A stretch of DNA of 64,000 nucleotides from Eretmocerus hayati (Eukaryota > Arthropoda > Insecta > Hymenoptera > Aphelinidae): contig CM056742.1 in the NCBI GenBank assembly GCA_029851415.1, positions 154,819,121 to 154,883,120 of the forward strand, read 5' to 3'. A program made the translations under genes and the position numbers. The notes below the pieces were generated by a model. That model was not told the origin of the DNA and did not search any database. It was given only the letters and a program-made list of their open reading frames with translations. Numbering within the stretch: position 1 is the stretch's first letter; the number at the start of each line of letters is the position of its first letter. Shown here piece by piece: positions 21,870-32,221 of the stretch.

Positions 21870-22720
21870 TAGGCTATGGTTTTTCTGGCTCAATCTATTG
21901 ATTGGTTAAGACCGAAATTCATTATTTAATCTCCATAAACCTTTTTCCAAAAAACGAAAATTTTCAACAAAAACTCCGTTTTAAGCATATATTGAAACAA
22001 ATTGTATCGAAATTCCCTTTTAACCAAGTTACAGACTTTGCTAAAAAAACCTCAGTTTAGATAGCCCAAATCTCCCTAACTATAGCTTCCTCAAAAAAAA
22101 ATCACTCAAAATATACAAAAATATTTTTTTCAATATTCATTCCTCATTTTTCAATATACTTTCCTCATATCTCGTCCGCAAACTAATCCATTCAAATTTT
22201 GATGTACCAAGTTGGTACTATTTCGTCATTCTAAATCGATTGGTTGATACCGAATTTTTCCAAAATTCGTTTTAATACAGTCAAAATTAAATTTATTTTC
22301 GAAAAATCCAAAACTTTTCAAAAGACTCCATTTTTATCATCTTTATACCAACTATATCAATTTTCGCCTCGACCAGACGATATATCTTGCACAAAAAACC
22401 CTAGTGTAGGTCATCTGAATTCCTTTACAAAGGAATCTGCTGAAAATAACTTCAGAACATGATGAAGAAATTTCGACTAAAATTCATTTTTTGCTCATAT
22501 TCCCTTCAGCAACTAATCTATCCACCTTTTGATAAACTAGACAGATGCTTTGCCAGCATTCTACATCAATTGGTTGAAACCGAATTTGCGATTGGACTAC
22601 GCTCGAACCCGATTAAAATCCAATTTTCCTTCCAAAAGTCAGTATTTCCTTGAAAAACTCCATTTTTATCGTATATAAACCAACTGTATCAAAACTCCGC
22701 CTCAACAAAACGATTGTTTT
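21870..22720 (+). repeat. Three degenerate ~335-bp tandem units related to the hAT-like foldback arms
   Basis: The words ATTGATTGGTTAAGACCGAA (near 21896), ATCGATTGGTTGATACCGAA (near 22236) and ATCAATTGGTTGAAACCGAA (near 22565) recur at ~335-bp spacing, each followed in order by an AAACTCC(A/G)TTTT block and a CAAC...TATATCAA-type block. The same order occurs in the arm of the foldback element (ATCGATTGGTTGATACCGAA near 55617). Confidence 0.6.
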
Positions 22721-22904
22721 TGTATGTTATGTATGTGTATAATATGAGTATAGAATGAAATGGATTGGACCACAGGGAAAATGAAATTATATTGTGGCGC
22801 ATTTCCAATCATAATTTTGGAATTTGATCAGTTTTCCAAATATTTATCATTAGTTTGAGTGATCATCTGAGACTGTTTCGCTAAGAGAAAGCATTCTGCT
22901 TATC

Positions 22905-23064
22905 TCTGCAGCGTATTTTGGTGATAACTTTTTTGGGTAGCACTGGATCGCAAAACTAACGATTGCGCCAGGAAGAGCACCAAAAAATACATCGAAAATG
23001 ACCTTTGAGGTTTTTTCCTCAAGCATTTTAAGGGTTCGTACAAGCGTGCACACATTATTTCAAA
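22905..23064 (-). repeat. Dispersed repeat, inverted relative of 10799-10950
   Basis: Read on the minus strand it begins AATAATGTGTGCACGCTTGT and follows the protease-intron copy collinearly to the TACCCAAAAAAG block. Confidence 0.55.
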
Positions 23065-23167
23065 CTTTCCCGGGAGTACTCATACCGAATCTTGGGCTAC
23101 TGTAGTGGGCGTTGTGAATTAAACATTGAATCAAAATTTCGAGGAAAGGAAATAAAATGCTCCACTC

Positions 23168-23512
23168 AAGTGCCTAATTTGCCTCCATAGTCTTTTTTCA
23201 AACTCGTTCTTCACTCCATCGAAGTCCATCGTTTCAACTCTGAAATGCTTGAAAGTGAGCCTGAAATCAGCTGAAATATCCGAATTTTACGAAAAACCCA
23301 TATACAATCTCGCGGGAATGGACCTCTTTTCCACTCTTATGATCACAAACAAACAATCTGTTTTTCAAAAATTAAGATAGCTAAGCTCCAATTCTTTAAA
23401 ATCAAACGTATCTTCTCAGCTCATTTAGAGGTCTGAAAACAAGTTTCAAAAGTTAGCTAAGATACGTGAAAAAATATCGAGATGAGCCATGAGTGGGAAA
23501 TTAGACTTACTT
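23168..23512. mobile_element. Degraded relative of the 8451-9237 MITE
   Basis: The ends (AAGTGCCTAATTTGCCTCCA, and the complement of ATGAGTGGGAAATTAGACTT) match that family's termini with several changes. Internal CGAATTTTACGAAAAACCC and GGACCTCTTTTCCACT match the parent in inverse order. No coding frame. Confidence 0.6.
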
Positions 23513-23971
23513 GACCCATTTCAGTTCAGAAAAATTTTTGTGAAAACAGTGAGCAAAGGGTTAGAGCTCTTTTTTTCAAACTCCATTTTTCAACTTTCCG
23601 ATGGTTCGGATACAGCTTTCCCTGATAACTTTTCCAGTCGATATCGACCGGAAACCTCCAGAATATTCTGATGATTTAATTACTACGAAGGAGATATTTT
23701 TCTTGATAGAAAATAGACCACTGGCTTCAACTATATATTTGTGTAGTTCCTATTTTTATCCAGTTTTTCTTTATTTGTTGAATGACTAATTGGGCAAAAT
23801 GTTATACTTATCAAATAGCATTTCGAAATTCATTCGAATTTCTAAGAATTGAATTTCTTCGCGCCACGCAACGCACGCGCAATCACGCGTTTTGTTTCGT
23901 CAAAGCTTAGGTTAGAATCGAAATATGCTGTAGTAGCGGCCGACGAGGAATGACATTCGCAAATCACAAAC

Positions 23972-25318
23972 ATGTCGATCACCACGAAAGCGGATTATTT
24001 TAATGCACCTTCTTTTTGGCACAATGGACCTGCACCGGGTTCGCTGTACAATTTCCCCGGCTCGACATCCAATGTCCAAGCTACTGGAATCCAAAGAACA
24101 CAGTAAGATAACGTTATTCTCTGATATTTTACATATCCAAATCGCACTTGCAATTGTACTCATTGTGTTGATAAGCCTTCTATTTCAAATTTTAGAGCCT
24201 TTGCACTCAATAGAATATTGAGTGCAAATTGTCTTTGAATCAGTTTGTGGATGTTTCTTATTCATATCTGAGTTAGCGAGGCTCTAAAATTTTGTTTTAC
24301 AGTGAAGCTCCAAATTTAACCTAAAACCATCTTGGTAGTTTCTGTAGCTCACAATCAAAGTCGTCTTCACTCATCACTTTTTTTAGGTCACCAATAGTCA
24401 CTGGAACCTCAGTCATTGGAATGCAATTCAAAGATGGTGTCGTTATTGCGGCTGATGTCTTAGGTTCATATGGTTCACTTGCCAAGTACAGGAATCTTGA
24501 ACGAGTTATCAAAGTAAATAACAATATAATCTTAGGAGCTGGAGGTGATTATGCTGATTTCCAGTACCTGAAAAGTCTCATTGAGCAAAAAATGTAAGTT
24601 TATCACAGCTCGAACTCCTTAATTTGGAATATGCTGATTAAAGCTATCTGATGTTTTGAATGGGTTATAGCATTTTTTGAAATGAAAACTATACTTAACT
24701 TTGGATGCTCCTTCCACAGACTCGATGAGCAGTGCCTAGATGACGGATTCACCATGAAACCAAGGTCCCTTTACTGCTGGTTGACAAGAGTCTTGTACAA
24801 TAAACGCTCCAATTTTGATCCTCTGTGGAACAACTTCATTATTGGTGGTATAGAGGATGACAAATTGTAATTATCAGTTTGAATAATGCCTTTGATGGTG
24901 CTTTCTTTACCATTCTCAAATCTAATACTCTTCTCTAGGTTTCTTGGATCTGTAGATAAATTAGGTACTGCATTTACTGATCCAGTCATAGCAACTGGTT
25001 ATGGTGCATACATGGCAACCCCTATTCTAGCCAAAGCTTATGAAGCCAACAAAGAAATGACTGAAAAAGAAGCTACTGATTTGATCTACAAAGTTATGCA
25101 GGTCCTGTTTTATAGAGATGCAAGATCATTCCCAAAGGTATAGTACTATTAATGCATTGGAGTTGCAACACAATCATGTCAATTTTTAATAATACTATGT
25201 CTGTTATTTTCAGTACAATCTTGCAGTAATTACAAAAGAAAAAGGTGTAGAATTGAAGGGTCCTATTACGATAGAACACAATTGGGAAATTGCTACAATG
25301 GGACGGGATCATCACTAA
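23972..25318 (+). CDS. Prosbeta7: Proteasome subunit beta type-4 (beta-7)
   Basis: Five exons: 23972-24102, 24387-24593, 24720-24866, 24939-25137 and 25214-25318; 262 residues, the usual length for PSMB4. The N-terminal ~45 residues ([20 protein letters not shown]...) are the propeptide-like extension, followed by the N-terminal-nucleophile-fold segment [20 protein letters not shown]. Family-typical blocks follow: [61 protein letters not shown] and [10 protein letters not shown]. The subunit is a non-catalytic member of the 20S core beta ring, acting in ubiquitin-dependent protein turnover in nucleus and cytosol. It is convergent with Metap1d; only 144 bases separate the two stop codons, so 3' UTRs may overlap. 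AATAAA at 25397-25402 and 25417-25422 are candidate poly-A signals. Intron 1 contains a small perfect hairpin (24200-24228). Confidence 0.95.
24200..24228. repeat. Small perfect hairpin in proteasome intron 1
   Basis: TTTGCACTCAATA and TATTGAGTGCAAA are exact complements separated by about three bases. Likely chance or a remnant; no function inferred. Confidence 0.6.
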
Positions 25319-25462
25319 AAGTTTCAAGATATGTTGTTTGTAAGCTTAATCTCTAATTTTTTTCTTGCATCGAAGATCAACATTTTCTACAAATAGAATA
25401 AATAATCTAAAACTTGAATAAAAAATTGAGTATCTATTTCAACCAGTGCATTCTGAGCTTCG

Positions 25463-27025
25463 TCAATCAAGCCTTGTCAAAATGTTACAACCACTGTCTG
25501 TAATCAAAATCGTATGTTCAATTTGTGCTGTTCTGGCATGATCCAGTGTTACTGCTGTCCATCCATCCTCTAGTATAGCAACTTCCTCTTTCCCCTGACT
25601 CAGAATAGGTTCAATTGTAAACGTCATGCCCGCTTTCATCACTCCATTTTCATGATAGTTGGCTACAAGAGGTATACATAATCATTAATTCTATTCCATA
25701 TTTGAAAGGCTGATTGTAAAAGGAATCCTTCGATTTGTACCATAGTGACAGATATCAGGAGGTCCATGAAAATAGGATCCGATTCCATGTCCACCAAAAG
25801 CAGGTAGAACAGTGTAGCCACTTTCTGAGGCTGTCTTTTCAACAATGTTACCTGGAGATCAAATCATAAAATATTCTTTAATGGAATTCACTAATTTCCC
25901 AAGTTGTTACTGGTTGTTACTGCAATTACCTATGTTACAAAACCTTTCATTTGGTTTACAAATACTGATTGCTTTCATCAAACATATTTCTGTCACATCA
26001 ATCAGTCTCTTCCCTTCATCATCAACTTTTCCAACTTCATACATTTCTGAGCAGTCTCCATGATAGCCATTTAGATAAACCTGTAATAAGTTGAGAATTC
26101 ATCTCTAGTTATCAAAGTCGCGTTGCATCCATGATTACAGTAAATCATTTCATCAACAGATATTAGATTTAAAAAAACAAGAATCTGAAAAAAACTTGAG
26201 ATTTTTGAAGATCTTTCTTGGAAATAATCAATTGATTCTGTCTATTCTTATCTCATTTTTTGTCCAAAAATGTTCCCTTACTGTGACATCAATGTTCAGA
26301 ATATCTCCATCCTACAAAAAAAAAAACGTACATTAATTGGTGATTTTGTTTTGAGGTCACTGATCTACATTACATACTTGAAGAGGTCGATCATCAGGTA
26401 TACCATGACAAGCAACATTATTTATACTTGTACACACAGACTTTGGAAACCCCTTGTAATTCAGAGGACTGGGATAAGCTCCATTGTTAATGATCATTTC
26501 ATGAACTTTTTCATCCAAAGAATCTGTAGTAATCCCTGGCTGAAATGCATGGATTTTGAAAGTCAATTTTGAAAAAAACGAATGAGTATTTTCAATCAGA
26601 TTTAGAAAATCACCTTAACAACGGCTCTCAATTCCCTCAGTATTCGTTTTGCAAATTTACAACTGTGAGCCATACACTCTATTTGATATTTGTCTTTGAT
26701 TTCTGGTTCTTCAGGAGATTCTTTTGGAATACCTGTATCAGCATATTCTGGTTTTGGGATATATGATGGTACCATCCTCCTATCTGACACATTTCTAGGC
26801 TCGACTATATCATATTTTCCAAACTTTTGAGCCTTTTTTCGTGCAGAACCCTGACAAATTAAACAGTGATGAAAAAATGAAACCATAGAGTATTATGCAA
26901 TTACAATTAAGTGATTGCTTAGGTACACATTTTCTTGACAAACCACATACTTCTAATTTATCCTGAATGAACTTCTTGAAAAATGGTCTGGTAATCATCT
27001 GATTTATGTTAGCACTCCGTGTCAT
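25463..27025 (-). CDS. Metap1d: Methionine aminopeptidase 1D, mitochondrial
   Basis: Seven minus-strand exons: 27025-26951, 26850-26614, 26539-26378, 26311-26282 (a 30-base micro-exon), 26080-25930, 25851-25741 and 25662-25463; 321 residues. It removes initiator Met from nascent mitochondrial proteins. All five metal ligands of type I MetAP are visible: Asp166 (NIDVT), Asp177 (HGD), His240 (GGHGIG), Glu273 (FTIEP) and Glu304 (QIEHT), and the spacings 11, 63, 33 and 31 equal those of bacterial MetAP. The N-terminus has basic residues and few acids ([20 protein letters not shown]), compatible with a mitochondrial targeting signal, and the zinc-finger extension of cytosolic MetAP1 is absent, which favours the 1D form. 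It is divergent from RpL34 with 591 bases between start codons. Confidence 0.93.
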
Positions 27026-27616
27026 CTTGAAACCTCTTCTCTAGATAAGATTATTATTTGCTAGCAGGACTGCCATTGACATTCTCCTGGTACTTCTTCG
27101 TCGTATTCTCGACAATAATTTAAACTGCATTCAGTTTGCTACTTTTCAGTCTAGTACTTGCACACTTTCCATGAATAGAGTTCAGTCATTTAGTTAGTTA
27201 GCACATGGAGACGATGTAATCTAGATAATTTAAAAATACTCCACATCCATAATTCACGTAAAAATGGTGAATATTAAAAGCCACAATATACAATTTTCCA
27301 CAGATTGAATGAGATTGAACGAGACTTTTCCCATGTAAACACCGCTGTTCCAATGGTAGCAGAAGACAAATTACCAGCTGACGGCTTGTGCGCGCGCACC
27401 CACGTGCATGTCGGAATCGCGGGCGCCGCATAGTTTCCTTTTCCCGCACGTCGTCGCCGTTCCAGGTTTGTGTACCTCGATTACCCTCGGGAAATCCGTT
27501 TAGGCCCGGGCGATCCATCCACCGGGTCCGTTATCGTTAACATCTCGACATTCTGAAGTGTCTGTGACGTGCGGTAGTGCAAATATTGATCCCTGTTTTT
27601 CTCTTTCAGGGACAAG
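27026..27616. promoter_or_regulatory. Shared divergent promoter region Metap1d / RpL34
   Basis: 591 bases between the two start codons, with a GC-rich island around 27380-27540. An acceptor-like TTTTCTCTTTCAG ends at 27609, so RpL34 probably has a spliced 5' UTR. A pyrimidine stretch TTTCCTTTTCCC near 27425-27440 could be the terminal-oligopyrimidine start typical of ribosomal-protein mRNAs. No TATA box seen. Confidence 0.5.
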
Positions 27617-29182
27617 ATGGTTCAGCGTTTAACGTACCGACGACGTCTGTCGTACAACACAAAAAGCAACAAAAGGCGGATGTAAGTGTGAACATCATCT
27701 TCGAGAAAATCAAATTTCACACCCAGTGTCATAGTGCAACTTGAAATCGTGGGTCAGCTGGACCCCAAATATCTCATGACAGTTTCGCACAGTTGTTGAT
27801 GAGGGGACGGTCTAGGTTATGTTTTGATTGGTGAATTTGATCTGCATCATCCACGTGAATTTTTTTCAAATGATCAAAAGACCACTCGATGCAATAAAAT
27901 TCCATGCAATCCACTCATGGCATAGGTTTTACAAAGCCTGAGTTGTGCTAGACTGCTGTTGAATGCCCAAAACAGATGTAACTAATGTACCATTAACCCC
28001 TTAAGATCTTGAAATAACAGTTACAAACTTATGCAGGCTCATGGAGATTTAGTCTTAACCATTGCTGCACAGAAGTCACCTTAACTTTTCCCAATATCTG
28101 TTTATTCATGCTCACACTATGCAATTCCTGTTCCAGAGTCCGCACACCAGGTGGTAAGCTAGTATTCCAGTATCTTAAGAAAAACAAGAAGGTCCCCAAG
28201 TGTGGACAATGCAAAGAAAAGCTCAGGGGTATCATTCCTGCCAGACCTATGGAACGAACGCGTATGTGCCGCAGAAAGAAGACTGTTAAGCGTGTGTACG
28301 GTGGTGTCTTATGCCATAAATGCGTCAAAGAAAGGTAAGAGAATAATACTCTTATCTCAACCCTCTTACTATAATTTCTATAATTATTTAGTAATGAATC
28401 ATGAATTTGTCTCTATCATGTTTTTGATAGATTTGAAAATTTGAATACATCATTCCTATCTGGGAAACTCCTATTTGCTCCCTGAGAAGTCAATCCCTCA
28501 AGGATTCAACAAGCTGTAGTTTTGTTTGGTAGACACACTTCAATTAGTTACTTTGAATTTGGACTATAATATTGTGTAAGCAGTTGAGAACTGGTCGAAT
28601 TAAGATCTTGTATGGTTGGATCAACTCCAGAATGAGTACCTTAAATTGACACCAAATCACTCAAATAAACTTGTAAATAGCCTATGCATCTTGACATGAG
28701 ACTTTTTTGGAATGCAAGAAATATTTCCAACAAACTTGAAAGTTACTTCATTGTAATATTAGTAATACATGGCTAAACCTTGACACTTTCACATGATAAC
28801 TGATTTTGTCTTCATTTATGACAAGAAGCCAATTGAATTTTCTAAGGCACTCCCTGTTCTTTCTGTCAGTCTTAGCTTATATCTACTACCACTTGATGAC
28901 ATAGCTATGTAATCAAGATGTGAATCAGAATGAGTTTTGTGCCATATGAACTGAAATTTTTAAATGTTCAATCATGAAAGATGAAGTTTGAGAAGAAGCT
29001 AGAGAGTAGTTCCGTGACAAATACTTGAATTATTAGTGAGATGAGAAAGAATGAGTAGGATCTCATTAGAACGCTCTTTATTTTTTAGGATTGTTCGAGC
29101 TTTTCTCATAGAAGAACAGAAGATTGTAATTAAGGTCATGAGAGCACAACAGGTATCTACCAAATCGAAAAGGGAAAAGTAA
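27617..29182 (+). CDS. RpL34: Ribosomal protein eL34 (60S)
   Basis: Three coding exons: 27617-27681, 28137-28334 and 29089-29182; 118 residues, the normal length. The start MVQRLTYRRRLSYNTKSNKR and the blocks TPGGKLVFQYLKK, CGQCKEKLRGI, RVYGGVLCHKCVKERI and AFLIEEQKIVIKV are diagnostic. CGQC and CHKC form the zinc-binding site of eL34. It is a structural protein of the large cytoplasmic ribosomal subunit. AATAAA lies at 29214-29219, 31 bases after the stop. Introns of 455 and 754 bases were inspected for box C/D snoRNAs, as such genes often host them; none was convincing. Confidence 0.96.
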
Positions 29183-29794
29183 ACTATAACCATCTTTTAC
29201 TTGTATTTCTTGGAATAAAAAACGTTAAATTAGAACCATGTACGGAATCACTTTTTCATAGTAGTTTCTTACCTTTGATTTTGTGATTTAACATCAAAAT
29301 GATCTGTTGAAAAGATCTTATCCCACTCAGTAACTCTCTAGGACCAAAAAGATTTTGAAATGAACAAATGAGAACTTCTTTTCAATTCAGTGGTGAGGAA
29401 TGGGGAGGAAGCTTGAATGATACATGAGAGGCTGAAGAGCTCTATGAAATTTAATATTTATTCATATGGATTGACCGTGCACCTAGGGTAATAGTAAATT
29501 GTGAAACATGATCTTTTTCTTGTCTGACCGAACTAATTACTTATCTCTTCAGGATCGTAAGAGCTTCCTCATAAACGTGCTGACTAATCTAATGTATTAT
29601 TCTCTACAAAAATACATGTTAAACTGGTGAAATCCATGAAGCATTCTTACTACACAAGTAGACTGTCCAGATAACTGCCTCAGTGTTCATGATTAGTCAG
29701 AATTTCGTCCATTCCTTTCAAGCAGATGGAACTTGCTCCCAGCTTCTGATTGTTCTTCACAATAGATGAATAACTCTCCTTCATGAAAAGGTAT
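29183..29794. other. 3' flanks of RpL34 and the TFIIIA-like gene; no gene seen
   Basis: Convergent 3' ends, 612 bases apart. Apart from the RpL34 poly-A signal, nothing is recognised. Confidence 0.5.
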
Positions 29795-31377
29795 TCAACC
29801 AATGCCAACTTCAAACTTATGAAATATATCTGTGTGGTTCTTGAGTTTTTGTTTAGATGACAAATAGAGTTGGCAAACACTGCATTGAAACGTAATTTCT
29901 TTTGTGTGATGAGATTTAACATGCATGTTTAGATTACTTTTACGAGTGTAAACTCTATTACAATCATCATATGGGCATGCATATGACTTTTCACTCTCCA
30001 AATGAGAATAGACATGTCTCCTAAGGTCGCATTTTGACGTGAAGCATAGACTGCAATCTGCACAGTAAAATTCTGTAAATAGTAATGGACAAATTCATTA
30101 GTGATTCAATATCTTTGTCAACGTTTTCTATCACATTGGCAAATTCTGAAAACCATCTTGCTTCCAATGTCATCTATACACAACGAAGTGGATATCCGAT
30201 TTTGCGGTACTCATATAATTGTAATGATTCATATTCAATAGGTCTGAGGACCTTGAAATATTCGAGGGTATATGGATATTTCTTAAACAAATATTGGTGA
30301 AAGGGGGACTTGGAGCAGCTGGAGATGACCTATTAGGTGTGGAATAACAGATGAAAATTAGAATTGAAGAACTTTTCAGTCGTCTCCGTCGTTTTGCCAA
30401 GCTTATAACACGCAAATTCATCCGGAGGTAACATCCATTTTTCATAATTATGGAATTGAATTTCATTCATAAACAAATGCGCAGTATCAGACGATCGAAC
30501 GCACTTCCGAAAACATCGTAAAAACATCAAGCCCCTCGCCCAAAATTATTGCTTCATATCGTGATAGACCGTCATAATCCAAAGCATTCGTTTTATGACT
30601 TACCATAAATGTGTGTAGATTGTTTATGCTGCTGTAACAAAGGTTTAGTGAGAAATACAGCTGAACAGCCTTCTTCAGGGCATGTAAAAAACTTTTTCAA
30701 ATGATTCCTCTTATGTCTTTTGAATGACCTCAAATTGTTGAGTACTTTTCCACACTGCTCACACTCAAATGATTTTAATCTGTCTCCCATCAAATGGTGA
30801 AAGAACTCTACATGTTCTTCATAGAGATGTTGCTTCTTGAACTGCTTATTACATTGGACACAAAAATTTTTCTTATTAGATTCATCATGCTTGCGTTTCA
30901 TGTGGCGTTTCAAATTACTAGAGTTAGTGAATGTAGCAGAACATTCTTTGCACCTGAAATCACATCAAAAGTAGCAGTAATCTGGGTTTACTTCATTGGA
31001 AGGATTACTAAATTGAAGGTACAAGAACTTACATATGCTTGTCAGGATCAATTCCAATTCCAACATCATGTGTTATATTGTGTCGTTGCAAGTGAGAGGG
31101 ACTGCAGTATGCTTTGTCACAATTCACATATGCGCATTTGAAAGGCCGCTGAGAAGCATATGTTCAATTAGTTATATTGGATAATGTAAAAAACACATAG
31201 ATAGCTATTTACCAAGTTAAGATGAACATTCATATGATATGTAAGTGCAGATGCCTTAGCAAACTCAAGATTGCAATCCTGATAGTCACACTTGAATTTT
31301 TTCTTGTTTTCAACGATTCCTGAAGTTTGCTCATCATTTTCCGTTTCTATCATTTCATTTGAATGATATATATACAA
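29795..31377 (-). CDS. Nine C2H2 zinc-finger protein, transcription factor IIIA-like
   Basis: Four minus-strand exons: 31377-31213, 31148-31033, 30953-30604 and 30072-29795; about 302 residues from Met at 31377 (Met at 31353 is an alternative start). It has exactly nine consecutive C2H2 fingers and almost nothing else. Fingers 1, 2, 6 and 8 have the long CxxxxC spacing (FKCDYQDC, FKCAYVNC, FTCPEEGC, YACPYDDC), the others CxxC; linkers are irregular, without the TGEKP of ordinary KRAB-type arrays. Finger 3 ends NLKRHMKRKH, and finger 8 reads YTRKSNLNMHVKSHH, as in TFIIIA. The number, irregular linkers and these fingers fit TFIIIA, which binds the internal control region of 5S rRNA genes and 5S RNA itself. 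No acidic or export-signal tail is obvious after finger 9. Orthology is inference; a nine-finger insect-specific factor is the alternative. Confidence 0.72.
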
Positions 31378-31758
31378 GGTTATTTGTCAGCCTTCTTGTT
31401 TACAACCTGATTGTTGTCAGATACACCAGCTGTCAATGGCCCCACCAATGTGGAATGATTTTGTATAACCTTTCTCAAAACTACTTAACGTAAACGCTCC
31501 AAAGTCATTTCGCTATTGAGCTCATCATTTTATAGCCGTGTGGTTGCTGGATTCATAGTTCGTACTTATTCAATATCATTTAATATGTTCTTTTACTCTG
31601 ATTCTGAATTAGAAATTCAGGGATAGTCTAGCCAAAGAAAACCGCAAATAATCAACCGCGATAATAATGCCACAAAAGGACAAATGCCACATGACATATG
31701 ACTCGCATCGTCTGCTATAGTCTATCTGAACGCTTGCGCCCTCCTGTGCAAGTGTTTG
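31378..31758. other. Upstream region of the TFIIIA-like gene
   Basis: Presumed promoter of the minus-strand zinc-finger gene. No TATA box, repeat or coding frame recognised. Confidence 0.45.
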
Positions 31759-32221
31759 AAAACACTTTTTACAAAACCTGGGATGGGGTAACTTTAGGAT
31801 ACTCCAAGTAGTCCAAGTTCAACTCAAGTTACTTTGTTCTGGAATAGAGAATCGACCCTCTCTGTTCAGGAATTCAAGACGTTAGCTTTCAATTGCTTTT
31901 TGGAACGTCTCGATCGGATGTTTCCACGCCGAGTAATGCTCATTTGAAATTAATCAGCCATTCGGGCTAATTTTCAATTTTCATACGAATTTCTGCCAAA
32001 TCTCGGAAAATTGGTTCGAATAGCTGATTAACTTCAAATGAGCATTACTCGGCGTGGAAACATCCGATCGGGACGTTCCAAAAAGCAATTGAAAGCTAAC
32101 GTCTTCGACTTTTAATTCATGAACAGAGAGGGTCGATTCTCTATTTCAAAACAAAAGTAACATGAGTTGAACTTGGAGTGTTCCAAAGTTACCCCACCCC
32201 AGGTTTTGTAAAGAGTGTTTT
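31759..32221. repeat. 463-bp foldback palindrome
   Basis: The left arm 31759-31970 and right arm 32010-32221 are near-complete inverse copies (for example AAACACTTTTTACAAAACCT against the complement of the right end, and GAGTAATGCTCATTTGAA inside). The spacer is about 40 bases. No coding frame; a foldback MITE is likely. Target duplication not identified. Confidence 0.8.

Noticed and set aside
28880..28950. Possible box C/D snoRNA in RpL34 intron 2 (TTGATGAC ... CTGA)
   Set aside because: No terminal stem around the boxes and no clear C'/D' pair; the match is too weak.
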